From Selenomonadaceae bacterium UBA2897 (lineage in GTDB: Bacteria; Bacillota; Negativicutes; Selenomonadales; Selenomonadaceae), in NCBI GenBank assembly GCA_002350105.1, contig DEDT01000011.1, positions 32,321-96,320 of the forward strand: a stretch of DNA of 64,000 nucleotides, read 5' to 3'. Positions 43,049 to 52,526 of the stretch are shown here, piece after piece; within the stretch, counting starts at the first letter, position 1; the number at the start of each line of letters is the position of its first letter. The notes beneath the pieces were generated by a model. It searched no databases and had not been told where the DNA came from. It worked only from the letters and a program-made list of their open reading frames with translations. The translations under genes and the position numbers were made by a program.

Positions 43049-43065
43049 TTGGCACGCGACTTGCA
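43049..43065 (+). promoter_or_regulatory. Sigma-54 (-24/-12) promoter of the mannose PTS operon
   Basis: TTGGCACGCGACTTGCA matches the consensus TGGCAC-N5-TTGC with GG at -24 and GC at -12. It lies 75 bases upstream of the EIIA gene, and rpoN itself is at 60907. Confidence 0.92.
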
Positions 43066-43139
43066 TTATAAAGGGGCGTAAGACAAAACATGGGCAATAC
43101 ACTAATATGGGTTTAGTAAGAAGAATAGGAGGATGCAAA

Positions 43140-43574
43140 ATGTTTGGTATTATCGTAGGTACGCATGGCCGTTTCTCCGAGGAACTGCTGAAGTCCTGTG
43201 AGATGATCTGCGGCGAGCAGAAGAACGTCCGTGCGGTCACGCTCGTGCCGGGTGAGGGGCCGGACGATGTCGTGGAGAAGTACGAGGCCGCGATCAAGGA
43301 GCTCGATTGCGCCGATGGCGTGCTGTTCCTGAACGACCTGTTCGGCGGCAGCCCGTACAACGCGGCCTGCCGTCTCGTGATCAGCAATCCGCAGTACGGC
43401 ATCGTGACGGGCGTGAACCTGCCGATGCTCATCGAGATGTGCAGCGCACAGCTGATGCAGACGGAGCCGGCAGACATCCAGACGCTCATGCAGAAGGCCG
43501 TCGAGGCGGGCAAGAACGGCACGCAGACGTTCCACGCCAGCCAGATCGCTGATGACGACGAAGACGATCTGTAA
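43140..43574 (+). CDS. Mannose-family PTS EIIA component
   Basis: 144 residues beginning MFGIIVGTHGRFSEELL; His9 in GTHG is the phosphorylated residue. FLNDLFGGSPYNAA is the second family landmark. It receives phosphate from HPr and passes it to EIIB. The ATG at 43140 follows AGGAGG; the open frame extends upstream only because of AT-rich leader. An acidic tail (DDDEDDL) ends the protein. Confidence 0.93.
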   Translation: MFGIIVGTHGRFSEELLKSCEMICGEQKNVRAVTLVPGEGPDDVVEKYEAAIKELDCADGVLFLNDLFGGSPYNAACRLVISNPQYGIVTGVNLPMLIEMCSAQLMQTEPADIQTLMQKAVEAGKNGTQTFHASQIADDDEDDL

Positions 43575-43664
43575 GCACTGCGGCGGCAGCCGGGGGGAAG
43601 GCTGAGCGGCAGCGAAGAAATTTTCAGGGAAATTTTTTCATCTACCTAATAGGAGGAATTTGTT

Positions 43665-44147
43665 ATGAATATCGTATTGGCACGCATCGATGACCGTCTG
43701 ATCCATGGCCAGGTGGCCACGGTCTGGTCGAAGTCCACGAATTGCCAGCGTATCATCGTCTGCGATGATGATGTGGCGAAGGACAAGATCCGCGCTACGC
43801 TCCTGAAGCAGGTCGCACCGGCTGGTATCAAGAGCCACGTCGTCGATCTCGACAAGGCCATCCGCGTCTACAACAACCCGAAATATGAGAACGAGCGCTG
43901 CCTGCTGCTGTTCACGAACCCGACGAGCGTGCTTTACCTCGTCGAGCATGGCGTGGACATCAAGAGCGTCAACATCGGCGGTATGAGCTTCCACGAGGGC
44001 AAGCGCCAGATCACTAGTGCTGTCTCCGTCGACGATAAAGATGTCGAGTCTTTCAAGAAGCTGAACGAGAAGGGCATCGAGCTCGAGATCCGCAAAGTCG
44101 ACACGGATAAAAAAGTCAATCTGATGGATGTGCTGAGCAAGGCATAA
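43665..44147 (+). CDS. Mannose-family PTS EIIB component
   Basis: 160 residues starting MNIVLARIDDRLIHGQVATVW; His14 in DRLIHGQV is the phosphorylation site. It transfers phosphate to the incoming sugar at the EIICD channel. AGGAGG precedes the ATG. EIIA and EIIB are separate polypeptides here, unlike E. coli ManX. Confidence 0.95.
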   Translation: MNIVLARIDDRLIHGQVATVWSKSTNCQRIIVCDDDVAKDKIRATLLKQVAPAGIKSHVVDLDKAIRVYNNPKYENERCLLLFTNPTSVLYLVEHGVDIKSVNIGGMSFHEGKRQITSAVSVDDKDVESFKKLNEKGIELEIRKVDTDKKVNLMDVLSKA

Positions 44148-44227
44148 CATTGGATATAAAGGGAAGCCGCACCATCTTCTGTGTGCGGCGACCCGAGGGG
44201 ATTTTCACTGTTTGGAGGGAAAACATA

Positions 44228-45037
44228 ATGGAATTGAGTACGATTCAAATCCTGCTGATCTTCATCTTTGGCACGATCGCCGGCATGGGCTCCTGCCTCG
44301 ATGAGATGCAGACGCATCGTCCGTTGATTGCCTGCACGGTTACGGGCCTGATCCTCGGCGATGTGACAACTGGTATTATCATTGGTGGTACACTTGAAAT
44401 GATCGCTCTGGGCTGGATGAACATCGGCGCGGCCATCGCACCGGATGCGGCTCTGGCCTCCGTTATCTCGACGATTCTGGTCGTGGCAGGCCATCAGGAT
44501 GTGGCCTCCGGTATCGCAATCGCCATGCCTCTGGCCGCTGCCGGTCAGGTATTGGCCATTATCTGCAAGACGGTCTCCGTCGTGTTCGCGCATCGCGCTG
44601 ACTCCTATGCGGAGGAAGGCAACCTGCGCGGCATCGATCTCTGCCATTACGGCGCACTGATCCTGCAAGGCCTGCGTGTCGGCATCCCGGCTCTGCTCGT
44701 CGCGATGACGATCGGCACGGGCGCTGTCCAGGATATGCTGAACGCCATCCCACCGGTCATCACGGGCGGCCTGCAGGTCGCCGGCGGCTTCATCGTCGTC
44801 GTAGGTTATGCGATGGTCATCAACATGATGGGCGCGAAATACCTCATGCCGTTCTTCTTCCTCGGCTTCGTCGTCGCTGCTTTCACGACGTTCAACCTCG
44901 TGGCACTCGGCGTCATCGGCCTGGTTCTCGCTATCGTCTATATCCAGCTGAATCCGAAATACACGGCTGTTGCTGCAGCACCGGCTGCTGCAGGCGGATC
45001 CGATGCGGATGATGATCTGGACGATGAGCTGGACTGA
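44228..45037 (+). CDS. Mannose-family PTS EIIC component
   Basis: 269 residues, a polytopic membrane subunit with the family features GGTLEMIALGWMNIGAAIAPD and GLRVGIPALL. The ATG at 44228 follows GGAGGG; earlier codons in the frame lack a ribosome binding site. The charged C-terminus (DADDDLDDELD) is unusual but similar to the EIIA tail. It forms the sugar channel with EIID. Confidence 0.92.
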   Translation: MELSTIQILLIFIFGTIAGMGSCLDEMQTHRPLIACTVTGLILGDVTTGIIIGGTLEMIALGWMNIGAAIAPDAALASVISTILVVAGHQDVASGIAIAMPLAAAGQVLAIICKTVSVVFAHRADSYAEEGNLRGIDLCHYGALILQGLRVGIPALLVAMTIGTGAVQDMLNAIPPVITGGLQVAGGFIVVVGYAMVINMMGAKYLMPFFFLGFVVAAFTTFNLVALGVIGLVLAIVYIQLNPKYTAVAAAPAAAGGSDADDDLDDELD

Positions 45038-45062
45038 TTAAACGGTAGAGGAGGACAAAAAC

Positions 45063-45887
45063 ATGGAAAAGAAACTTACGTCCAATGACTTTTTCTGGGC
45101 ATTCATTCGTTCGAATTTCCTGCAGGCTTCCTGGAACATGGAGCGCATGCAGAACCTCGGTTTTTGCTTCGGCATGGTGCCAATCCTGAAACGTCTCTAT
45201 GAGGGCGAGGAGCTCAAGGCCGCGCTGAAACGCCATCTCGAGTTCTATAACACGCAGCCATTCGTGACGGCCCCGATCGTGGGCATTACGGCCGCCATGG
45301 AGGAGAAACGCGCCAACGGTGCGGAGATCCCCGACGGCACGATCAACGGTATCAAAGTCGGCATGATGGGCCCTCTGGCTGGCGTCGGCGACCCGATTTT
45401 CTGGGGCACGCTGCGTCCGATCACGGCTGCTCTCGGCGCTTCGTTCGCCATCACGGGCAGCATCATCGGCCCGATCCTGTTCTTCCTGCTGTTCAACGCC
45501 GTCCGTCTCTGGGTGCGCTGGTACGGCATTAAGTACGGCTATGAGAAGGGCACGGATATCGTGCAGGATATCGCCGGCAACAAGCTGCAGAAACTGACGG
45601 AGGGCGCCTCCATCCTCGGCTTGTTCGTCATGGGTGCCCTGGTCAATAAGTGGACCTCGGTCAATATCCCGGTCGTGGTCTCGGAGATCACGAACGCCAA
45701 GGGCGAGCATGTCGTCACGACGGTGCAGGGCATCCTCGATCAGCTGATGCCGGGCCTCGTGCCGCTGCTCATGACCTTCGCTTGCATGGCACTCCTGAAG
45801 CGCAAGGTCAACGCGATCTGGATTATCTTCGGCCTGTTCGCCGTCGGCATCGTCGGCTTCGGCCTGGGTATCCTCAACGTAAAATAA
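45063..45887 (+). CDS. Mannose-family PTS EIID component
   Basis: 274 residues with the EIID opening LTSNDFFWAFIRSNFLQASWNMERMQNLGF, the GVGDPIFWGTLRPI motif and C-terminal helices. EIID distinguishes the mannose class from other PTS families. It lies 25 bases after EIIC. Sugar specificity (mannose, fructose, sorbose, etc.) cannot be read from sequence. Confidence 0.95.
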   Translation: MEKKLTSNDFFWAFIRSNFLQASWNMERMQNLGFCFGMVPILKRLYEGEELKAALKRHLEFYNTQPFVTAPIVGITAAMEEKRANGAEIPDGTINGIKVGMMGPLAGVGDPIFWGTLRPITAALGASFAITGSIIGPILFFLLFNAVRLWVRWYGIKYGYEKGTDIVQDIAGNKLQKLTEGASILGLFVMGALVNKWTSVNIPVVVSEITNAKGEHVVTTVQGILDQLMPGLVPLLMTFACMALLKRKVNAIWIIFGLFAVGIVGFGLGILNVK

Positions 45888-45907
45888 GGTACGGCGGCCT
45901 TTGGCTG

Positions 45908-45945
45908 CATGCCTTTTCGGAAAAAGGGGCTTTTACGGCTCCTTT
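45908..45945 (+). terminator. Terminator after the PTS operon
   Basis: AAAAAGGGGC and GGCTCCTTTTTTT pair around a short loop, with a T run. Confidence 0.65.
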
Positions 45946-46063
45946 TTTTGTGTCTTTGTTACAAGGCATGCTCGCAGCTCTTTACTTTTGCCGCAGGATT
46001 CCTTAAAATATAGGATGGGTTTAGGTAATAAGCAATCTCTGTATAGAATGGGAGAGATGATAG

Positions 46064-47029
46064 ATGATAAAGAATGCAATTGCCGTAATGACTTCAGGCG
46101 GAGACAGCCCGGGCATGAATGCCGCCGCACGCGCTGTCGTGCGCACGGCACTCTCGGAGGGCGTGTCCGTCTACGGCATTTATAACGGCTATCAGGGCAT
46201 GATCGAAGACGATATCCAGGAGCTGACCTCCCGCAGCGTCAGCGACCTGATCCAGCGCGGCGGCACGTTCCTTGGCACGGCACGCAGCATGGAGTTCAAG
46301 ACGCCGGAGGGCCGTCAGAAGGGCTTCCAGAACCTGCAGAAGCATAAGATCGAAGGCCTCGTCATCATCGGTGGAGATGGCTCCCTGACGGGCGGCTCGC
46401 TGCTCTCCAGGGAGACGGGTATCCCCATCGTCGGCCTGCCGGGCACTATCGATAACGATGTCTGGGGCACGGACTATACGATCGGCTGCGATACAGCGGC
46501 CAACACGATCGTCGATGCCATCAACAAGCTGCGCGATACGGCTTCGGCCCATCGCCGCATCATGGTCGTCGAGGTCATGGGCCATCATTCCGGCTGGCTC
46601 GCGATCACGAGTGCGATCGCGGGTGGCGCGGAATACGCGCTCGTGCCGGAGGTCAAATACGATATCCCGAGCATCTGCGAGGATATCCAGAAATCCTACG
46701 AGAAGGGCAAGCGCTACAGCCTCATCGTCGTGGCTGAGGGCGCTGGCTCCGGCATCGAGATCGGCAAGCAGATTGAGGAGATCACGCAGATCGATACGCG
46801 TGTCTCCGTGCTCGGCCATATCCAGCGTGGCGGCTCGCCGACGGTCGAGGATCGCATGAAGGCTTCTATGCTGGGCGAGAAAGCGGCCCTGGCCCTGATC
46901 TCCGGCGCCACGAACATCGTGTTCGGCTTCAACGAGGGCAAGGTCGTGAGCATCAACCTGTTCGATGCGGTCAACAATACCAAGACGCTGGATCCGGAGC
47001 TCGTGCGCCTGGCACGTGTGCTGGCCTGA
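46064..47029 (+). CDS. pfkA: ATP-dependent 6-phosphofructokinase
   Basis: 321 residues, the standard bacterial length. Motifs: MTSGGDSPGMNAA (ATP/N-terminal), IGGDGS (about 102-107), the catalytic PGTIDND (about 124-130) and GHIQRGGSP. It phosphorylates fructose 6-phosphate, committing sugar to glycolysis. It follows the PTS genes but has its own leader of about 175 bases, so cotranscription is uncertain. Confidence 0.96.
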   Translation: MIKNAIAVMTSGGDSPGMNAAARAVVRTALSEGVSVYGIYNGYQGMIEDDIQELTSRSVSDLIQRGGTFLGTARSMEFKTPEGRQKGFQNLQKHKIEGLVIIGGDGSLTGGSLLSRETGIPIVGLPGTIDNDVWGTDYTIGCDTAANTIVDAINKLRDTASAHRRIMVVEVMGHHSGWLAITSAIAGGAEYALVPEVKYDIPSICEDIQKSYEKGKRYSLIVVAEGAGSGIEIGKQIEEITQIDTRVSVLGHIQRGGSPTVEDRMKASMLGEKAALALISGATNIVFGFNEGKVVSINLFDAVNNTKTLDPELVRLARVLA

Positions 47030-47093
47030 TTTGAGGCGAAAGAGTCTTTGGCCCTTGACAAATGAATAGCAATCCTTTAGCGTTAAAGTGATA

Positions 47094-47128
47094 ACACATA
47101 GAGAGCGGCAAAGCCGCCCTCTATGTGT
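47094..47128 (+). other. Strong hairpin between pfkA and the cyclase genes
   Basis: ACACATAGAG-A-GCGGC / GCCGC-C-CTCTATGTGT with an AAA loop. No T run follows, so it is not an obvious terminator; TTGACA at 47055 lies just upstream. Confidence 0.5.
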
Positions 47129-47182
47129 ATGTGAGGCCACGTTCTGGCCGCAGTATGGAGACGAGGAAGGAGGCAGCGGCGG

Positions 47183-48883
47183 ATGTTCAGGAAAATTCTG
47201 CTGGTCGTACTGGCGCTGTTTCTTTCCTTGTCTTTTTCTATGCCCGCAGTACGCGAGGTGCAGGCGGCGGCTTTTTCGGGCAACTGGTATTACCGCTTTG
47301 GCGATGCTTCGCAGCTGCGCCTCGGTTCGGAGAGCTGGGTACAGGATGCCGTCCATCATACGGGCGATTGGCAGGTCTTTTCCTATCCGCACCTGCCCCA
47401 GAGCATATCCCAGAACTACGTCTGGCTGACGACGACCATCGTCGATGTCTATCCGTGGCGCAACTACCTGATGTTCAGCACGGATCACGAGTCAGTGGAA
47501 ATCTGGCAGGGGGGTAAGCTGCTCTACAGCTACGGTGCACTGGAGCCGCGCTATCTGGGCTATGGCCTTCGTTGGCACATGGTGAAACTCAGGCCCTTTC
47601 AGGGCGAGACGCAGCTCACGTTCCGCGTCTATTCCGACCTGCCACTTTTGATGCAGCCTCTGCGTGATTGTACCATCGGGCGCGATGTCGAACTGACGAA
47701 GCAGCTCTTTATCAACGATGCCATTTACGTGGCTGTGCTGCCGGTGATCCTGTTCTTTCTTCTGCTGTTGGGACTCTATTATTTTAGCCGCTCGCACCAT
47801 CGTCTGTTGCATCGCGATGCCATGTTTTATTTTGCCCTCATGGCTGGTTTTATCCTCGCCAGGAGCGAGGTGCGGCAGCTCTGCCTGGATTGGCCGGTAT
47901 TTTGGAAAGAGGCCGGACAGATCTGCCTGCTGTTGCTGCCTCTGTCGTTTGCCCGCCTCGTCTACGATGCGCTGGAGATGGACAAAAAGCGCACGGCGGC
48001 CTATATCATGCACGCGTATGGCATCCTGGCCGTGGCGGCTATGGCTGCTGAGCTCGCAGGTTTTCAGGGCCTCGAGCATGGTATGTTCAGCGCCTTCCTG
48101 CTGCGCCTCGTGGCCCAGCCTTGCCTCGGCTGGCTGCTCTGGCAGTCTGTCTGCTGGCGGCATAACCACTACAGCCTGGCGCTGCTCGTGGCTCTCGTCG
48201 TGCTCTATATCCTGAGTATGCTCGATGGCCTGAACCTGTTGCTGCAGTGGTGGCCAGGGTCGCTCTTCCTGCTGCCGCTGGGCGTCTATGCACTGGCACC
48301 TTTCGTCTTCCTGCTCATGCGCGACCAGCTGAACCGTGAGCAACAGCTGGCCTCGGTGGCACTGGTGCTGGAGGCCGAGGAGGCCGAAGCCGTGGAGCGC
48401 TCGGAGACAGATCCACTGACGGGCTGTCTGAACCGCAATGCCTACGAGCAGATCATGGCGCATGTCACGCATCAGCCACAGCCGCATTTCAGCCTGATCA
48501 TGCTCGATATCGACTATTTCAAGCATGTGAATGACACCTTCGGCCATGATGCAGGCGATACGGTACTGCGCAGCGTGACGCAGCTCGTGCGCAGCCATTT
48601 GCAGCATCAGCTGAAATTCTTCCGCTGGGGCGGTGAAGAATTCGTGATTTACTGTCCGGATATGTCGCTCATGGAGGCAGCGGGGCTTGCGGACCTGCTG
48701 CGGCAGTCCGTGGCCGAGGCGGAGATTCTGGAGGACTATACGGTGACCATCAGCCTCGGCGTCGCGCGCTGGCGGCAACAGCACGATACGCTGCAGGATA
48801 TCTTCCGGCGGCTGGATGGTGCGCTGTATCAAGCCAAGCAGCAGGGACGTAATCGCGTGGAAGTAGAACGGGAGCGGAGATGA
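47183..48883 (+). CDS. Membrane diguanylate cyclase (extracellular sensor, 7TM, GGDEF)
   Basis: 566 residues: signal peptide (to about 30), an extracytoplasmic beta-rich sensor region (30-190), seven predicted helices (about 190-385) in the 7TMR-DISM style, a short coiled linker and a C-terminal GGDEF domain. The active-site motif is WGGEEF (GGEEF, an active variant), preceded by LIMLDIDYFKHVNDTFGH. It makes cyclic di-GMP from GTP. One base separates it from a paralogue, so they form an operon. Confidence 0.9.
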   Translation: MFRKILLVVLALFLSLSFSMPAVREVQAAAFSGNWYYRFGDASQLRLGSESWVQDAVHHTGDWQVFSYPHLPQSISQNYVWLTTTIVDVYPWRNYLMFSTDHESVEIWQGGKLLYSYGALEPRYLGYGLRWHMVKLRPFQGETQLTFRVYSDLPLLMQPLRDCTIGRDVELTKQLFINDAIYVAVLPVILFFLLLLGLYYFSRSHHRLLHRDAMFYFALMAGFILARSEVRQLCLDWPVFWKEAGQICLLLLPLSFARLVYDALEMDKKRTAAYIMHAYGILAVAAMAAELAGFQGLEHGMFSAFLLRLVAQPCLGWLLWQSVCWRHNHYSLALLVALVVLYILSMLDGLNLLLQWWPGSLFLLPLGVYALAPFVFLLMRDQLNREQQLASVALVLEAEEAEAVERSETDPLTGCLNRNAYEQIMAHVTHQPQPHFSLIMLDIDYFKHVNDTFGHDAGDTVLRSVTQLVRSHLQHQLKFFRWGGEEFVIYCPDMSLMEAAGLADLLRQSVAEAEILEDYTVTISLGVARWRQQHDTLQDIFRRLDGALYQAKQQGRNRVEVERERR

Positions 48884-48884
48884 C

Positions 48885-50561
48885 ATGGAGAGCAGAACGC
48901 TGAGGCGGTGCCTTGCCACCTGTATGCTGGCCATCTTTACCAGCCTGCTGCTGCTCGTGCCGGTGAGCAGGCTGGCGGAGGCCGCGCAACTGGAGCAGAA
49001 CTGGCAGTACAAGATCCATGCGACGGATACCTGGCAGTCCTTCGACTACCCGCAGCTGCCCCAGGAACTCGCGAGTGGGACCCGCGAAATCTGGCTGCGC
49101 ACGACATTGCAGCCGGGTGATGAAGATCAGGATACGCTGCTCTTCATGACCTTCATGCAATCCGTGCGCATCTGGGTGAACGACCGCCTGATCTATCATT
49201 ACGGTTCCTTCGATCAGGCACATATCAATGCGGGGCAGCGTTGGCACATCGTGCAGCTGCCGCCACTGCACGAGCCGGTGGAGTTGCGCATGCAGGTGGC
49301 GGCGGATTTCGAGCAGACCATGCGCGGCTTGAATACGCTGACGTTGGGGACGGGATTGGAGCAAGCACAGAAACCGTTCCTTTTCGATTTGCCCATCGCG
49401 TTTGCCCTGCCGGGAGCGGTGTTGATTATCCTGCTTATGCTGCTCTGCTATCGCTATAATCCCTATCGCTGGAGAAAGCTTTATCTGGCTCTGATCATTT
49501 TCATGCTGACGTTTTCCTGGTGGCTGATCGCGGCCTCCAACAGCAAGAATGCCCTGTTCGATAACGCGCTTTTCTGGTGGTATGCGCTGTCCGTCACGGC
49601 CTATCTGCTGCCGCTCACCGCGAATCTCGTGCTCTATGTGATTCTGTGCCATGAGCGGGGCGCACATCCGGGCTGGATCCTGGCGGTGAACTTTACCTTG
49701 CTTTGCCTGGCCGTGGGCGGTGACCTCACAGGTCATTGGTCCATGAACGCGATGATGCGGATCTACTATCCGCTGCTCGTGGTGACGGAGGCCATTATGG
49801 CCTGGTGGCTGATCAAGGCTTGCCGACGGGGCAACATCCTGAGCCGGGCCATCCTGCCGGCGCTCGTCGGTTTTACGCTTTGCGGTGCCGTGGATGGCCT
49901 TACGGGACATTTCCATATCCTGCCGTGGCGGCTGTACTGCACGCCGCTGGGCATTTTCCCGCTCATGTATTTCATCGTGCATCTGCTGCGCATCCAGCTG
50001 GCACGTGAGCGCAGCCTGGCGGCCCGCACGGCACGGCTGGAGTACAAGGTGGCTCAGGCCACGGAGCGCTCGGAGCGCGACAATCTGACCGGCTGCTACA
50101 ATCGTGCGGCGGGCAAGCGTCTCTTTGAGCTGGCGAAGCAGCAGACGGATCGTATGGAGGTGCCGATGTCGCTCATTATGCTCGATATCGACCATTTCAA
50201 GCATTTCAATGATACGTATGGCCATGCGACGGGCGACAGGATCCTGCAGCTTTTTGCGCAGGCGCTGCGTGAGGAATTGGACAAAGAGCGCCCGCTCATC
50301 CGCTGGGGCGGCGAGGAATTCATCGTGATCTGCCCGGGCATGAGCCAGATGGAGACGGCGGTACTGGCCAACGAGCTGCGCCGCCATGTGGTCCGGCTGA
50401 ATCTGCACGGCTGCGGCGTCACCTGCAGTCTCGGCGTGAGTATCTGGCACGATAAAAAAGACACGTTCGAGACGCTGGTGAAGCGTGCCGATCGTGCCTT
50501 GTATCAGGCGAAGTCGCAGGGGCGCAACCGCGTGGTCAGCGAGATGGACCTGCAGCCATGA
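48885..50561 (+). CDS. Membrane diguanylate cyclase, tandem paralogue
   Basis: 558 residues with the same layout as its neighbour: signal peptide, extracytoplasmic sensor (about 28-165; the WQSFDYPQLPQ opening resembles WQVFSYPHLPQ in the paralogue), seven helices, and GGDEF domain with LIMLDIDHFKHFNDTYGH and IRWGGEEF. Similarity along the full length points to tandem duplication. No EAL or HD-GYP phosphodiesterase is in the window. Confidence 0.9.
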   Translation: MESRTLRRCLATCMLAIFTSLLLLVPVSRLAEAAQLEQNWQYKIHATDTWQSFDYPQLPQELASGTREIWLRTTLQPGDEDQDTLLFMTFMQSVRIWVNDRLIYHYGSFDQAHINAGQRWHIVQLPPLHEPVELRMQVAADFEQTMRGLNTLTLGTGLEQAQKPFLFDLPIAFALPGAVLIILLMLLCYRYNPYRWRKLYLALIIFMLTFSWWLIAASNSKNALFDNALFWWYALSVTAYLLPLTANLVLYVILCHERGAHPGWILAVNFTLLCLAVGGDLTGHWSMNAMMRIYYPLLVVTEAIMAWWLIKACRRGNILSRAILPALVGFTLCGAVDGLTGHFHILPWRLYCTPLGIFPLMYFIVHLLRIQLARERSLAARTARLEYKVAQATERSERDNLTGCYNRAAGKRLFELAKQQTDRMEVPMSLIMLDIDHFKHFNDTYGHATGDRILQLFAQALREELDKERPLIRWGGEEFIVICPGMSQMETAVLANELRRHVVRLNLHGCGVTCSLGVSIWHDKKDTFETLVKRADRALYQAKSQGRNRVVSEMDLQP

Positions 50562-50573
50562 TAATTTTGCCGT

Positions 50574-51845
50574 TTATTTGCCCAGTGGGTGCATGACAGA
50601 GCCGTCGTAGCGGAGCGTGGCGAAGTAGTCGTCCAGCGTCTGGGCACGGCGGATGAGCTCGATGCTGCCGTCCTCGTGGAGCAGCAGCTCGGCGCACCAG
50701 AGCTTGCCGTTGTAGTTAAAGCCCATGGCACTGCCGTGCGCGCCCGTGTCGTGGATGATCAGCAGGTCGCCGATATCGATTTTCGGCAGCTGCCGGTCGA
50801 TGGCAAATTTATCGTTGTTTTCGCAGAGCGAGCCCGTGACATCGTAGATGTGGTCGCAGGGCTCATTTTCTTTGCCTGCGATCGTGATGTGATGGTAGGC
50901 GCCGTACATGGCAGGACGCATGAGGTTGGCCATGCAGGAGTCGAGGCCGATGTAGTCCTTGTAGGTCTTCTTCTCGTGGATGACCGTGGAGACAAGCCAG
51001 CCGGCAGGTCCGGTCATCGCGCGGCCGCTCTCCGTCATGAGGCCGACGTCGCCGAGGCCTTCTGGCACCATGATTTTATCGTAGAGCCGGTGGATGGCCT
51101 CTCCGACGGCGGGCAGGTCGACAGGATTCTCCTCGGGTCGATAGGGGATGCCGATGCCGCCGCCGAGGTTCACGAATTCCACATGGATGCCGAACCGCTT
51201 CTTGAGCTCGACGGCCAGCGTGAAGACGAGCTTGGCCGTGAGCGCGAATGCCTCGACGCGGCGCTCGTTCGAGGCGACCATCGTGTGCAGGCCGAAGCGC
51301 TTCACGCCCTTTTCCTTCGCACGGCGGTAGGCCTCGAAGAGCTGGTCCTCGGGCAGGCCGTATTTCGCCTCGGTCGGCTTGCCGATGATGTCGTTGCCAG
51401 CGATGAGGTTGCCCGGGTTGTAGCGGAAGCAGAGTACCTCGGGCAGGCCGGCGTTCTGCTCGAGGAAGTCGAGATGAGAGAGGTCGTCGAGGTTGATGAT
51501 GGCACCGAGCTCGATGGCCTTTTGGAACTCATCGGCCGGCGTGTCGTTGGAGGTCAGCAGGATCTCCGTGCCCTTGACGCCCGAGGCTTCGGAGATATAG
51601 AGCTCCGCGAGGCTGCTGCAGTCCGTGCCGGCGCCTTCCTCATGCAGGATCTGCACGATGCGCGGGTTCGGCAGCGCCTTGACTGCGAATTGTTCGCGGA
51701 ACCATGGTGCCCAGGCGAAAGCCTGCTGCAGCGCGCGGATGTTCTGCCGGATGGCGTGCTCATCATAGATGTGAAAGGGCGTGGGATATTTCCTGACAAC
51801 TTCCTTCAACCGGGCATAAGTGAGAGGGAATGTTTTTTCAGCCAT
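50574..51845 (-). CDS. lysA: Diaminopimelate decarboxylase-type PLP enzyme
   Basis: 423 residues of the alanine-racemase-fold decarboxylase family. FAVKALPNP carries the PLP lysine, GGGIGIPY binds phosphate, and SLCENNDKF holds the catalytic cysteine region. It makes lysine from meso-diaminopimelate. The start at 51845 has AGGAGG six bases upstream; a longer frame to 51929 lacks one. Related ornithine/lysine decarboxylases of Selenomonas cannot be excluded, but the CEN.D motif favours LysA. Confidence 0.82.
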   Translation of the reverse strand: MAEKTFPLTYARLKEVVRKYPTPFHIYDEHAIRQNIRALQQAFAWAPWFREQFAVKALPNPRIVQILHEEGAGTDCSSLAELYISEASGVKGTEILLTSNDTPADEFQKAIELGAIINLDDLSHLDFLEQNAGLPEVLCFRYNPGNLIAGNDIIGKPTEAKYGLPEDQLFEAYRRAKEKGVKRFGLHTMVASNERRVEAFALTAKLVFTLAVELKKRFGIHVEFVNLGGGIGIPYRPEENPVDLPAVGEAIHRLYDKIMVPEGLGDVGLMTESGRAMTGPAGWLVSTVIHEKKTYKDYIGLDSCMANLMRPAMYGAYHHITIAGKENEPCDHIYDVTGSLCENNDKFAIDRQLPKIDIGDLLIIHDTGAHGSAMGFNYNGKLWCAELLLHEDGSIELIRRAQTLDDYFATLRYDGSVMHPLGK

Positions 51846-52075
51846 AATGTGCCTCCTGAATGGATTGCTAACCGCTTGTACCTGTAAATTTACAGCCATA
51901 TTATAACAAAATATGCATAATAGTGTCAATTAGTATAACGTAAAAGCAATAAGTTTCTTTGACGGCACGGATACATTTCTCCGTGCCGTTTTCGGGAGAA
52001 AGCTACAGATTTTTTCCCCTTATCTATGGTAAAATAAAGCGTAGCAACATGCTTTTGCTGAAAGGAGGCTGGGCT

Positions 52076-52459
52076 GTGTACCGGTTGTTTTATTTCCTGA
52101 AGGTGTTCCGGCATGACTTTCTCGTCATGCTGTTTTCCCTGCGCGATAAGCGCACGCCAAAGGCGGTCAAGGGACTGCTCGCGCTGGCACTGTTGTACCT
52201 CGTGAGCCCCGTCGACCTGATTCCCGATTCCATCCCTTTGCTGGGCTGGATGGATGATGCGACCATCGTGCCTGCGGCAGTGATGGGCCTTACGCATCTG
52301 CTGCCCGCGCCCGTGCGCGAGGCGTGTGAGGAGAAGGCGCAAAAAGTCACGCGTCGTGCGCCGCTCATCGTGCTCGTGACGTCGCTTTTGGTGCTGGCCT
52401 GGGTCGTGCTCGTGTGCTGGGGCCTTTATACGTTCCTGCGCTGGGCTTTCGGGGGCTGA
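52076..52459 (+). CDS. DUF1232/YkvA-family membrane protein
   Basis: 127 residues from a GTG at 52076 that follows GGAGG. Family motif YLVSPVDLIPDSIPLLGWMDDATI (about residues 41-64), then a C-terminal hydrophobic helix. Function unknown. An upstream ATG (51959) has no ribosome binding site. Confidence 0.8.
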   Translation: MYRLFYFLKVFRHDFLVMLFSLRDKRTPKAVKGLLALALLYLVSPVDLIPDSIPLLGWMDDATIVPAAVMGLTHLLPAPVREACEEKAQKVTRRAPLIVLVTSLLVLAWVVLVCWGLYTFLRWAFGG

Positions 52460-52526
52460 GGGCGCGAACGGACACCGTTGGATACCAGTCGGCCGCAGGC
52501 GGCCGCTTTGAGGAGTGTAACATATT

